A DNA stretch of 64,000 nucleotides, taken from positions 269,366-333,365 of the forward strand of contig NZ_PDOA01000004.1 of the NCBI RefSeq assembly GCF_003116135.1. Reading direction: 5' to 3'. Position numbers and translations under genes: made by a program. The notes beneath the pieces are model-generated. The model was not told the origin of the DNA, made no database searches, and worked only from the letters and a program-made list of their open reading frames with translations. Within the stretch, counting starts at the first letter, position 1; each line of letters starts with the position of its first letter. The stretch is from Teichococcus aestuarii. Lineage in GTDB: Bacteria; Pseudomonadota; Alphaproteobacteria; Acetobacterales; Acetobacteraceae. Shown in pieces: positions 56,114-64,000 of the stretch.

Positions 56114-57757
56114 ATGGACGCGCAACCGATGAACGCCCTCGAGAAGATCCAGCGCCAGATCCAGTGGAACCGCCTGATCGCGGTGGTGGAGGAGCAGGCG
56201 CAGACCATGATCCGCACCGCCTTCAGCACCACGGTGCGCGAGGCGGGCGACCTCTCCGCCGGCATCTTCGACCTCAAGGGCCGGATGCTGGCCCAGGCCG
56301 TGACCGGCACGCCCGGCCATGTGAACTCGATGATGGAATCGGTCGGCCACTTCCTGGCCAAGTTCCCGGCCGAGACGATGAAGCCCGGCGACCACTACAT
56401 CACCAACGACCCCTGGCTCGGCACCGGCCACCTGCACGACCTCACCGTCGTCTCGCCCGCCTTCCGCAACGGCAAGATCGTCGGCCTCTTCGCCAACACC
56501 GCGCATGTCATCGACGTGGGCGGCCTCGGCATGGGGCCGGAGGGGCGCAGCGTCTTCGAGGAGGGGATGTACATCCCCATCGTCAAATGCTTCGACCAGG
56601 GCCGCGCCAACGAGACCTTCTTCGACTTCATCCGCGCGGGCTCCCGCACGCCGGTCGAGCTGGAGGGCGACGTCTATTCCCTCTGCGCCTGCAACGACGC
56701 CGGCATCAAGCGCCTGGTCGAGATGCTGGACGAGTTCGGCATGGACAGCATCGACCCGCTGGCTGAGTACATTTTTGACAGCTCGCTGGCCGCCACCATC
56801 GCCGAGATCGCCAAGCTGCCGCGCGGCACCTACGCCGCCAGCATCAGGAGCGACGGCTACGAGGCGCCCGTCACACTGAAGGCGTCGATGACGCTGCATG
56901 ACGACCACATCACGGTGGACTTCGCCGGCACCTCAGGCCTCTCGGGGCGTGGCATCAATGTGCCGGCGCCCTATTGCCGGGCCTATTCCTGCTTCGGCAT
57001 CAAATGCGTCGTGGCGCCCGAGATCCCGAACAACTGGGCCAGCCTCGCCCCCTTCCGCATGGAGATCCCGGAGGGCTGCATCCTCAACGCGCCGCGGCCC
57101 TTCCCGGTCAGTGTGCGGCATGTGGTGGGGCAGCTCCTGCCGGACCTGATGATGGGCTGCCTGCACCAGGCGGTGCCGGACCGCGTGACGGCCGAGGGCT
57201 CCTCCTGCCTGTGGAACCCGCCGCTGCGTGGCGGCGCCCAGGTCTCGGGCGGCGAGGCCGAGCTGCCGGATTTCGAGGTCATCACCTTCAACTCCGGCGG
57301 CACGGGCGCCCGCCCGGCGCGGGATGGGCTGGACGGCACCGCCTTCCCCTCCGGCGTGCGCACCATGCCGGTGGAGGCGACCGAGAACGTGGCGCCCGTG
57401 GTGTTCTGGAAGAAGGAGCTGCGGCCGGATTCCGCCGGGGTGGGCCGCACCCGCGGCGGCTTCGGCCAGATCATGGAGATCGGCACCAAGGGCGAGGCGG
57501 AGTTCGCGGTGAACGCCATTTTCGACCGCGTGGCCAATGCCCCGCGCGGCCGCGATGGCGGCGGCGACGGTGCGGCGGGCTGGGTCGGGCTGGATGACGG
57601 CACGCTGCTGCGCACCAAGGGCTTCCAGATCATCCCCAAGGGGCGGCGGCTGCTGCTGAAGCTGCCCGGCGGCGGCGGCATGGGCGACCCCGCCACGCGC
57701 GACCCGGCGCTGTTGGCGCGGGACATCGCCGACGGGCTGGTGACGGCCGAGGACTGA
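56114..57757 (+). CDS. hyuB: HyuB, hydantoinase/oxoprolinase subunit B
   Basis: This is the 547-residue catalytic partner of HyuA. Conserved parts are FSTTVREAGDLSAGIFDLKGRMLAQAVTGTPGHVNSMM, GDHYITNDPWLGTGHLHDLTVVSPAF, DFAGTSGLSGRGINVPAPYCRAY, and GGGGMGDPATRDPALLARDIADGLVT. It begins one base after the hyuA stop and ends at a strong hairpin shared with the convergent SDR gene. Confidence 0.94.
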   Translation: MDAQPMNALEKIQRQIQWNRLIAVVEEQAQTMIRTAFSTTVREAGDLSAGIFDLKGRMLAQAVTGTPGHVNSMMESVGHFLAKFPAETMKPGDHYITNDPWLGTGHLHDLTVVSPAFRNGKIVGLFANTAHVIDVGGLGMGPEGRSVFEEGMYIPIVKCFDQGRANETFFDFIRAGSRTPVELEGDVYSLCACNDAGIKRLVEMLDEFGMDSIDPLAEYIFDSSLAATIAEIAKLPRGTYAASIRSDGYEAPVTLKASMTLHDDHITVDFAGTSGLSGRGINVPAPYCRAYSCFGIKCVVAPEIPNNWASLAPFRMEIPEGCILNAPRPFPVSVRHVVGQLLPDLMMGCLHQAVPDRVTAEGSSCLWNPPLRGGAQVSGGEAELPDFEVITFNSGGTGARPARDGLDGTAFPSGVRTMPVEATENVAPVVFWKKELRPDSAGVGRTRGGFGQIMEIGTKGEAEFAVNAIFDRVANAPRGRDGGGDGAAGWVGLDDGTLLRTKGFQIIPKGRRLLLKLPGGGGMGDPATRDPALLARDIADGLVTAED

Positions 57758-57760
57758 AGC

Positions 57761-57783
57761 TCCAGGGGGCGGCGCCCCCTGGA
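57761..57783. terminator. Bidirectional hairpin between hyuB and SDR gene
   Basis: TCCAGGGGGC-GGC-GCCCCCTGGA is a perfect 10-bp stem located four bases after the hyuB stop and 12 bases before the SDR stop on the other strand. It serves both convergent genes. No T-run is present. Confidence 0.65.
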
Positions 57784-57794
57784 ACTCGCGACCC

Positions 57795-58808
57795 TCAGCG
57801 GCGGCGCGGCATCATCGAGGCCATCACGGCCAGCGCCGCCACGCCGAGGCCGACGCAGAGCACCGGGTTGCGCGCCAGCGCCATCTGCACGCTGCGCGTC
57901 AGCGTCTCGCCGCCGAACGGCCCGTGCACGGGCGAGGCGCGGAAGGAGGGGCGGTGCAGCGTCTCGTCCCGCTGCGCGGCGATGCGGTCGGAATGCGTCA
58001 CCTGGGTGGCGGTGGTGCCGAAATGGCCGAGCAGCCAGTCCAGCGCCCCCGGCATCACGGCATTGGCCACGCCGAAGGCGGCGGTCTGCCCGCCCACCCG
58101 CACCGAGCGGCGGTTCTGCGTCACCGCCAGGTGGATCGCCTCCGCGCTCAGCTCCGGCGCGTAGACCGGCGGCGGCGGGCGCGGCACGCCCCCTTCCGGC
58201 AGGTGCGAGGCGGCATGGCTGAAGAAGGGCGTGTTGGTCGAGGGCGGGTGCACGATGCCCATCTGCACCGCGCTGCGCGCCTCGATCAGCTCCGCCCGCA
58301 GCGCCTCGGTGAAGCCGGCCACGGCGTGCTTGGCGGCGGAATAGGCGGACTGCATCGGCACCGCCCGCAGCGCCACGGCCGAGCCGACATTGACGATGTT
58401 GCCGTGGTTGCGCGGCAGCATCCGCCGCAGCGCCACGCGCGTGCCGTTCACCACGCCGAGATAGGTGACGCGCGTCACCCGCTCGTAATCCGCCTCGGGC
58501 AGGTCCATGAAGCGGCCATAGGCGCTGACGCCAGCGCAGTTCACCCAGGCGTCGATCGGGCCCAGCTCCGCCTCGATGGCGGCCGCGGCCTGCTCCAGCG
58601 CCGCCGGGTCGGACACGTCGGCCTCGGCGATGGCGGTGCGGGCGCCACCCTGGCGCACCTCCTCCTGGGCGGATTCCAGCCCGTTGCGGCCGCGGGCGAT
58701 CAGCCCGACATCCCAGCCCTGCCGCGCGAACAGCGCCGCCGTGCAACGGCCGATGCCAGAGGAGCCGCCGGTGATGACCAGCACGGGGCGGTGTCGGGTT
58801 TCAGACAT
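57795..58808 (-). CDS. SDR-family oxidoreductase with C-terminal membrane helix
   Basis: This is a 337-residue short-chain dehydrogenase. The NAD(P) motif TGGSSGIG is at 13-20, then NCAG at 90-93, catalytic Ser143, Tyr156 and Lys160 (YSAAK). The chain is longer than the classical 250, and ends in a hydrophobic segment (NPVLCVGLGVAALAVMASM) and three arginines, so it is probably anchored to the membrane. The ATG at 58808 gives the usual short start. The substrate is unknown. It is divergent from the nitronate monooxygenase gene. Confidence 0.9.
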   Translation of the reverse strand: MSETRHRPVLVITGGSSGIGRCTAALFARQGWDVGLIARGRNGLESAQEEVRQGGARTAIAEADVSDPAALEQAAAAIEAELGPIDAWVNCAGVSAYGRFMDLPEADYERVTRVTYLGVVNGTRVALRRMLPRNHGNIVNVGSAVALRAVPMQSAYSAAKHAVAGFTEALRAELIEARSAVQMGIVHPPSTNTPFFSHAASHLPEGGVPRPPPPVYAPELSAEAIHLAVTQNRRSVRVGGQTAAFGVANAVMPGALDWLLGHFGTTATQVTHSDRIAAQRDETLHRPSFRASPVHGPFGGETLTRSVQMALARNPVLCVGLGVAALAVMASMMPRRR

Positions 58809-59074
58809 GCAGGAAGCCTCCGGATGATGCGAGCGGGTGCCGGCCGGTCGCCGGCCATGCCCCACCTACCGGCGGAGCCACGGGGGGTTCCCGCGCACCG
58901 GGATTTCCACCGCCCGCCCTCTCTAAGCCGCGCCGCCCCTTCCTGGTTGCTCCCTTCCGGTTGCCGGCGCCCCGGCTCCGCGCCCCAACTCCGCGTGCCA
59001 GCTCCGCGCATTGGCGCCGCCGCATTCTTCGGCGAGGATCGGCCGTGCCACACCTGACCGGGAATCCTCCTGCC

Positions 59075-60052
59075 ATGACCCTGCTCGACTCGCTCCGTGG
59101 CCGGCTCGCCCTGCCGGTGATCGGCTCGCCGCTGTTCATCATCTCCGTGCCGGATCTGGTGGTCGCCCAGTGCTGCGCCGGGGTGGTGGGCAGCATGCCC
59201 TCGCTGAACGCAAGGCCGCTCTCGCAGCTCGACGAGTGGCTGGCCGAGATCCGCGAGCGGCTGGACGCGCACGACGCCGCCCATCCCGGGGCGCCGGCCG
59301 CGCCCTTCGCCATCAACCTCATCGTCCACCGCTCGAACGACCGGCTGGAGCAGGACCTGGCACTGTGCGCGCGCCACCGCGTGCCGCTGATCATCACCTC
59401 GCTCGGCGCCCGGCGCGAGGTGAACGAGGCCGTCCACGCCTATGGCGGGCATGTGATGCACGACGTCATCAATCAGCGCTTCGCCCACAGCGCCATCGAC
59501 AAGGGCGCGGACGGGCTGATCCTGGTGGCGGCCGGCGCCGGCGGCCATGCCGGCAGCCTCTCCCCCTTTGCGCTGGTGCAGGAGACGCGCGCCTGGTTCG
59601 ACGGCCCCATCGCCCTCTCGGGCGCCATCGCCAGCGGGCGGTCGATCTTGGCGGCGCAGGCCATGGGGGCGGATTTCGCCTATATCGGCAGCGCCTTCAT
59701 CGCCACCGAGGAGGCGCGGGCGGCCGAGGCCTACAAGCGCATGATCGTCGAGGGCAGCGCCGGCGACATCGTCTACAGCAACCTCTTCACCGGCGTGCAC
59801 GGCAACTACCTGCGCGGCTCGATCGCCAATGCCGGGCTGGACCCGGACGATCTCCCCGTCTCCGACCCCTCGCGCATGGATTTCTCCTCCGACCGCAAGA
59901 AGGCCTGGAAGGACATCTGGGGCTCGGGGCAGGGGATCGGCGCCGTCACCGCCGTGGAGCCGGCCGCGGCGCTGGTCGGCCGGCTGCGGCGGGAATACGA
60001 GGCGGCGCGGGCGGCGCTGGGCGCCGGCTCCGCGCTGCTGCGGCCGGGCTGA
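59075..60052 (+). CDS. Nitronate monooxygenase (NMO/2-nitropropane dioxygenase family)
   Basis: This is a 325-residue FMN-dependent TIM-barrel enzyme that oxidises nitronates such as propionate-3-nitronate. Family blocks are LPVIGSPLFIISVPDLVVAQCCAGVVGSMPSLNARP, DGLILVAAGAGGHAGSLSPFALVQE, IALSGAIASGRSILAAQAMGADFAYIGSAFIATEEA and the C-terminal WKDIWGSGQGIGAV. The ATG at 59075 is chosen as the conserved start, although the frame is open further upstream. Confidence 0.93.
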   Translation: MTLLDSLRGRLALPVIGSPLFIISVPDLVVAQCCAGVVGSMPSLNARPLSQLDEWLAEIRERLDAHDAAHPGAPAAPFAINLIVHRSNDRLEQDLALCARHRVPLIITSLGARREVNEAVHAYGGHVMHDVINQRFAHSAIDKGADGLILVAAGAGGHAGSLSPFALVQETRAWFDGPIALSGAIASGRSILAAQAMGADFAYIGSAFIATEEARAAEAYKRMIVEGSAGDIVYSNLFTGVHGNYLRGSIANAGLDPDDLPVSDPSRMDFSSDRKKAWKDIWGSGQGIGAVTAVEPAAALVGRLRREYEAARAALGAGSALLRPG

Positions 60053-60075
60053 GGGCGGCGCTCAGCCGGTGGCGC

Positions 60076-60720
60076 TCAGCCGGGCGCCGAATCCCGTGCC
60101 AGGGCGACGGAGAGCCGGAGGCCGCGCAGCAGGAGCGCGTCCTCCGTCGGCGCCTCGGCCGGCAGCAGCAGGACGGGGGAAGATTCCCCCATCTGCGCCA
60201 GCATCTCCGGCAGCGCCACGGCGGCGGCCAGGCCGCGCAGCGCGCGGGCCGCAGCCGCCTCCGGCACGGGATGGCCGCCGAAGGCCAGCGCCGTGTCGCC
60301 CGCCGGCTCCGGCAGCGCCTCCGCTCCGGCGGCGAGGCTGAAGCCGCGCGCGGCGAGGCCGTCCCCGCGCTTCTCCACCACCCAGCCCCGGAGCGGGGCG
60401 GCGCCTTCCACCTCCGCCCCAGCCACCTCCGTCCCCGCCATCTCCGCCCCAGCCATCTCCTCCGGCGCCTCGATCCAGAACAGCGGCGGCAGCGCGTCCA
60501 ACACGGCGGGTGAATGCGCCACCCCGGTGCCGGCCAGCCCGTTCGCCAGGGCGGCGATCTCGGCATCCGCCGCCAGGGCCGGGGCGCCCTCGGCGCGCAG
60601 GCGCCGCGCGGCGCGGCGCGCCTCCACCGGCGCCTCCCCGCCGAGCAGGGCGGCGAGCAGGCTGCCCGCCGGGAAGCCGGGCCTCACCTCATGTCCGCCC
60701 AGGCATAACCGCATTCCCAC
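60076..60720 (-). CDS. Hypothetical protein, convergent to NMO gene
   Basis: This is a 214-residue Ala/Leu/Glu-rich protein with no recognised domain. It has a short imperfect repeat of the type AGAEMAGTEVAG around residues 90-110. The start MGMRLCLGGHEVRPGFPAG could mark a TPR-like or virulence-like helical protein, but I cannot place it. The codon pattern is coding-like on this strand. It is the last gene before the low-GC region, and its start lies on the boundary. Confidence 0.55.
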   Translation of the reverse strand: MGMRLCLGGHEVRPGFPAGSLLAALLGGEAPVEARRAARRLRAEGAPALAADAEIAALANGLAGTGVAHSPAVLDALPPLFWIEAPEEMAGAEMAGTEVAGAEVEGAAPLRGWVVEKRGDGLAARGFSLAAGAEALPEPAGDTALAFGGHPVPEAAAARALRGLAAAVALPEMLAQMGESSPVLLLPAEAPTEDALLLRGLRLSVALARDSAPG

Positions 60721-61194
60721 CCCAGGCTAACTTGTTGACATAAAACAATTCTACTTCGAAAGCTAGCAATCCGTTGACCGGCCAAGCCGCGGTTCTCGAC
60801 CTATTCGCCCGCCCACAAGGTTGCTCTGCGGCCACTCCCACCTGCCGAGCGGCTCGTACTTCTCCAACGCTGGCCGAACTGTACTTGCACGCGCCTCCTG
60901 ATCGCAACCGTAGCCAGCTGTATGCTCGATGGATGCGGACATTTGCTTCCGCGGCTGGTCCGGTGCTCACGCAGTTGCTCCGGTCCTAGAAAGGCTATCT
61001 GCCAGCCAACGCTTCAACGTGCCGCCCGCGCCTTCAACGCCTGCGCTTGCCTGACACGGGGCACTAGCGATCGCATGCTGGGCCAAGCCCAGGTGCCAGC
61101 TGGCGCGCAGATATAAGCAAGCGGGGTAAGGGCTTAAGTCCCGGAGGGAGCGCAGGTCCATCCGGGATTGTCACTGCGATCAAGACGGTGCCCA
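60721..61194. other. Low-GC region without intact genes
   Basis: The base composition drops here and no open frame has a domain or good start. A plus-strand frame at 60774-60989 begins TGQAAVLDLFARPQG, which looks a little like the start of small DUF3489-type proteins but soon diverges. The region reads as decayed DNA of foreign or deleted origin, next to the imuA remnant. Confidence 0.4.
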
Positions 61195-61580
61195 CTCCGG
61201 TTCCAACGGCTCATCGTCCCCGCCTTCAGCCATGCTCCACTAAAATCTCGCGCGGACCAGTTAATGGGGGCTGGTCTACGGCAGCCAAGCCTGGGGCGAG
61301 GAGGTCGAAGCGCTCGGACGCCCACAGCACGGACTCACCGGCACACGCCAGGATGCCCGCCACCAGCAGGGCATCGGCCGAGGCATGCTCCACGTTGACA
61401 CTGACCCCCGCGACCTCATGCAGGGCGCCGCGAGCCAAGCCACCATGCGGCATCCCGCCAGTCCGGCGCCGGAATGCTGAAAGCCAGTGTCGGGTGGGCA
61501 GATGCATCGCCATGGCCCTTGATACGGGCCACCTGCTCACGCAGTTCATTCAGCAATGCCGCCTTGCCTGGAATCGCCAT
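61195..61580 (-). pseudogene. imuA remnant (SOS mutagenesis RecA-like protein), frameshifted
   Basis: The frame from the ATG at 61580 reads MAIPGKAALLNELREQVARIKG and then LAFSIPAPD, an ImuA-like start (family: short helix, then LPFGxPxLD). Around 61440-61460 the match moves to another frame: GGLARGALHEVAG, ALLVAGILACAGESVLWASERFDLLAPGLAAV, closely following the order of ImuA (GGGLxxGALHEV, then VLWxxxRxDLFAPGLA). Stops and further shifts end it at about half the normal 250 residues. ImuA works with ImuB and DnaE2 in damage-induced mutagenesis; neither is in the window. A ribosome-binding site GAGGGAG and a LexA box are still in place upstream. Confidence 0.7.
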
Positions 61581-61602
61581 GGCTCCCTCTATCAATCAAA
61601 TT

Positions 61603-61617
61603 GAACATAAAGCGAAC
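61603..61617 (-). promoter_or_regulatory. LexA operator (GTTC-N7-GTTC)
   Basis: On the minus strand the sequence is GTTC-GCTTTAT-GTTC, an exact match to the alphaproteobacterial SOS box. It sits 22 bases upstream of the imuA remnant's ATG, the usual place for an imuA operator. It supports the imuA reading independently of the protein similarity. Confidence 0.75.
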
Positions 61618-61898
61618 AAAAAAGTTTTGGGAAGCCTCCTATTTGGGGGCAATTAACTCCACGGGTCGCTTCGGCAGAGCAACCCGGACACTCAGCGATC
61701 CAGGCAAGGCGGCAAAAAGGCCTCAGAACACGTATCAGGGACAGCAGAGCTTACGCTGCTGAAAACGTGAAACGGTCCCGAATTGACGGATCAATCTAAA
61801 TATTTACTAAATTTACCACAGCCTGTGCGCGGAGCGTCCAGGGGCCCCGGTAGGCCTGCCTCAAAGAGACTTCCGCTCCGGAGGGGTCTCAGAAGCCC

Positions 61899-63995
61899 GT
61901 GAGACCCTCACCGATGCACCCTTTCGTGTTTGTCCGCAACGATATCCAAAACGGCTCTGAACTCTGGTTGGGGAACGATTCCGGCGCATCTGTCATGGTG
62001 CTGAAGGACATCTGGCCCGGCTCTCACGGATCGGACATCCAGAGCCTGACTGCGGTGGTCGGTGGCAAGGCGGTTTTCACGGCGCAGGATCCGCAGCACG
62101 GCTACGAGCTTTGGGTGACCGATGGCACGTCCGAGGGCACCTTCCTCCTGTACGACATCAACGACACGGACGGCTCGCAGCGCCCGGCTGGGCTCACCAC
62201 GCTGTCCGACGGCCGTGTGGTGTTCACCGCCAGCAACTCCAGCAGCGGCAGCGAGCTGTGGGTGACCGATGGTACCCGCGAGGGCACCCGCCTGATGCTC
62301 GACATGGCCCCGGGCGCAGACAGCACCGCCTTCACCGGCGCAATCCACCCGCTTGCGGACGGCCGTTTCTACTTCGCGACCAACCTCCCCGCGCCGGGCG
62401 AGGACATCGGCGCCACGCTCTGGGTGAGCGACGGAACGTCCGAGGGCACCAAGGCGGTGACCCGGTACTTCGGCGACAACGTGCTGCTCGAGGACGGGCG
62501 GATGTTCCTCAACAGCGGAGGCGGCCAGATCACAGTGACGGACGGCACGCCTGAGGGTACGCGGGCCATCGATGGTCTGCCCGATCCCAGTGCGGTCTCC
62601 ATCGACTTCCTGCACCCGGTCGGTGAAGGCAGCGTGCTGATCAAGGTCACCCCGCGCGGCTGGAGCGAGGCCGGACCCAGCATTCCAGGCGGCCTTCAAC
62701 TCTACACCACCGATGGGACGACCACCCGCCTGCTGATGCAGGCCGACATGGTGCGGGGCGGATATATCCAGGACCTTGGGGACGGAAGGTCGGTGCTGTC
62801 GGTGACGGTTGATGGCGTGCCGCAGGTTTTCGTCACGGACGGGACGGAGGATGGCACGGCAGCGATCCCGAGCGGCGGCCGGTTGGTGCCTGCGGGGGAC
62901 GGTCAGGCCGTCTCCAGCATGAACGGCGCGATCATGCTTCTTGGTCACGATGGCCTCGACACCCTGATCGGACCGGACGATGCGCAGGGCATGTATCCGA
63001 CGGCCGTCGCCAAGCTGGCTGACGGAACCTACCTGCTGGAGACCCGGTCCTCAGCTACCAGCGAGACGGTGACTTGGCGTACGGACCTGACCGCCGAGGG
63101 CACGCATCCTGCCCCCGACTTGGCGGGCCTCGATCTCTGGAAAGGCAATTTCGTTCCCGTCGGATCGGCTACGGATAGCCCCGTAACGCCGGAGACGCCG
63201 ACGGACCCGGAGACGCCGACGGACCCGGAGACGCCGACGCTGCCCGTGCATGACTGGGCGGCGGAGATGCCGATCTTCGACAAGGCGTTCTACCTGTCGA
63301 AGTATGCCGACGTCGCGGCGGCGGGTACGGACCCGCTTGCGCATTTCATGCAATTCGGCGCGGCCGAGGGGCGCGACCCCAACAGCCATTTCGACGTGTC
63401 GTTCTACCTGAACCAGAACCCCGACGTGCTGGCGGCCGGGGTGAACGCCCTCGAGCACTACATGTCGGTGGGCTGGAAGGAAGGACGTGATGCCTCCTTC
63501 GCCTTCGACAGCGATGCATACCTCGAGGCCAACGCTGACGTGGCGGCCGCCGGGATGAACCCGCTGGAACACTTCCTCCTGCACGGCGAAGCCGAGGGCC
63601 GGGACGCGTTCCAGGCGGCACCGAAGACCACCGGGCCACAGAACGCCCTGGTGGACGCCTCCTTCTACTACGCGACCTATGGCGACGTGGCGAAGGAGGG
63701 CGTGGATGCCACCCAGCACTTCATGACCTCCGGCTGGAAGGAGGGCCGCGACGCCAACGCATTCTTTGACACGGATTGGTACCTCGCCACCTACCAAGAC
63801 GTGGCCGAGGCCGGGATGAATCCGCTCGAGCACTACCTCGCGCACGGCGCCGCCGAGCACCGCGCTCCGAGCACGGCCTTCGACGGCGACGCCTACCTCG
63901 CCGCCAACGCGGACGTGGCCGAGGCCGGGCTGAACCCGCTCGAGCACTACCTGCAGTTCGGCCGGGCCGAGGGTCGCGACATCTTCGCAGCCTGA
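61899..63995 (+). CDS. Large repeat protein, probably secreted or surface-exposed
   Basis: This is a 698-residue protein in two repeat parts. Residues 18-420 hold about seven ELWVTDGTxEGT repeats of the kind seen in bacterial beta-propeller-like surface proteins. A Thr/Pro/Glu linker (PETPTD repeated) follows, then six repeats of about 37 residues with the core YLAANADVAAAGMNPLEHYL...GRAEGRD, known from rhizobial and Methylobacterium-type secreted RTX-like proteins. No signal peptide is visible, so type I secretion is possible but unproven. The start is GTG at 61899 with GGAGGGG in front, or ATG at 61914. The GC content and codon choice are lower than in the rest of the window. It follows a decayed region and may have been acquired. 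Confidence 0.85.
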   Translation: MRPSPMHPFVFVRNDIQNGSELWLGNDSGASVMVLKDIWPGSHGSDIQSLTAVVGGKAVFTAQDPQHGYELWVTDGTSEGTFLLYDINDTDGSQRPAGLTTLSDGRVVFTASNSSSGSELWVTDGTREGTRLMLDMAPGADSTAFTGAIHPLADGRFYFATNLPAPGEDIGATLWVSDGTSEGTKAVTRYFGDNVLLEDGRMFLNSGGGQITVTDGTPEGTRAIDGLPDPSAVSIDFLHPVGEGSVLIKVTPRGWSEAGPSIPGGLQLYTTDGTTTRLLMQADMVRGGYIQDLGDGRSVLSVTVDGVPQVFVTDGTEDGTAAIPSGGRLVPAGDGQAVSSMNGAIMLLGHDGLDTLIGPDDAQGMYPTAVAKLADGTYLLETRSSATSETVTWRTDLTAEGTHPAPDLAGLDLWKGNFVPVGSATDSPVTPETPTDPETPTDPETPTLPVHDWAAEMPIFDKAFYLSKYADVAAAGTDPLAHFMQFGAAEGRDPNSHFDVSFYLNQNPDVLAAGVNALEHYMSVGWKEGRDASFAFDSDAYLEANADVAAAGMNPLEHFLLHGEAEGRDAFQAAPKTTGPQNALVDASFYYATYGDVAKEGVDATQHFMTSGWKEGRDANAFFDTDWYLATYQDVAEAGMNPLEHYLAHGAAEHRAPSTAFDGDAYLAANADVAEAGLNPLEHYLQFGRAEGRDIFAA

Positions 63996-64000
63996 GCGAA

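Noticed and set aside
60735..60760. A TTGACA near 60735 as a promoter
   Set aside because: No acceptable -10 element at the right distance and no intact gene downstream.
60774..60989. A short plus-strand ORF starting like a DUF3489 protein
   Set aside because: Only about 15 residues are similar, then the sequence diverges and the frame ends. Too weak for a gene call.

Overview
The window comes from a very GC-rich alphaproteobacterium, most likely an Acetobacteraceae member of the Roseomonas type. This is inferred from the gene content: an obgE-proB-proA-nadD-rsfS-rlmH block, a suf operon led by an Rrf2 regulator, a three-gene pnt transhydrogenase, and a cellulose operon in which the BcsA and BcsB parts are one polypeptide, as in acetic acid bacteria. 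Most of the sequence is dense chromosomal housekeeping DNA. Two stretches are clearly lower in GC: about 13450-13640 and about 60720-61900.

Layout. 1-7042: the end of a TetR-type gene, then minus-strand rplU-rpmA with its terminator, obgE, proB, proA, nadD, rsfS and rlmH. The last three lack ordinary start codons at the place where homology begins. 7271-7360: tRNA-Ser(CGA). 7564-13449: a small lipoprotein and a complete minus-strand seven-gene Mrp/Mnh cation/proton antiporter operon (A to G), mostly joined by ATGA overlaps. 13450-14744: a mostly non-coding stretch with an AT-rich regulatory-looking segment and one small ORF. 14745-16729: YqgE/AlgH, a Prx5-type peroxiredoxin and a Nudix hydrolase.

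16830-24048: the SUF iron-sulfur assembly operon (Rrf2 regulator, sufB, sufC, sufD, sufS, sufU, sufT, A-type carrier), with a perfect inverted repeat just before the regulator, followed by ohr. 24094-32586: an exported MBL-fold enzyme, an unusual hydrolase-like protein, an iron-sulfur RNA methyltransferase, glutaryl-CoA dehydrogenase, a DEAD-box helicase with an Arg/Glu/Asp repeat tail, an alpha/beta hydrolase and a small secreted protein. 32676-44611: the cellulose synthesis operon: bcsZ, a BcsP/BcsR-like proline-rich gene, bcsQ, a fused bcsAB, bcsC and bcsD.

44742-48581: pntAA-pntAB-pntB and a Crp/Fnr-type regulator. 48761-57757: an oligopeptide-type ABC importer (binding protein, two permeases, a double ATPase), then hyuA and hyuB (hydantoinase/oxoprolinase), possibly one uptake-and-hydrolysis unit. 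57795-60720: an SDR dehydrogenase, a nitronate monooxygenase and an unknown protein. 60721-61898: a decayed low-GC region holding a frameshifted imuA remnant that still has an intact LexA operator. 61899-63995: a large repeat protein, probably surface-exposed or secreted.

The main points for a second look are the cluster of non-standard starts in nadD-rsfS-rlmH, the charged tails on RsfS, the relic SOS-regulated imuA, the palindromes in front of the Rrf2 gene and the mnh operon, a dispersed hairpin family with compensating stem changes, and the retained signal sequence inside the BcsAB fusion. I saw no CRISPR array, intact insertion sequence, rRNA or prophage.
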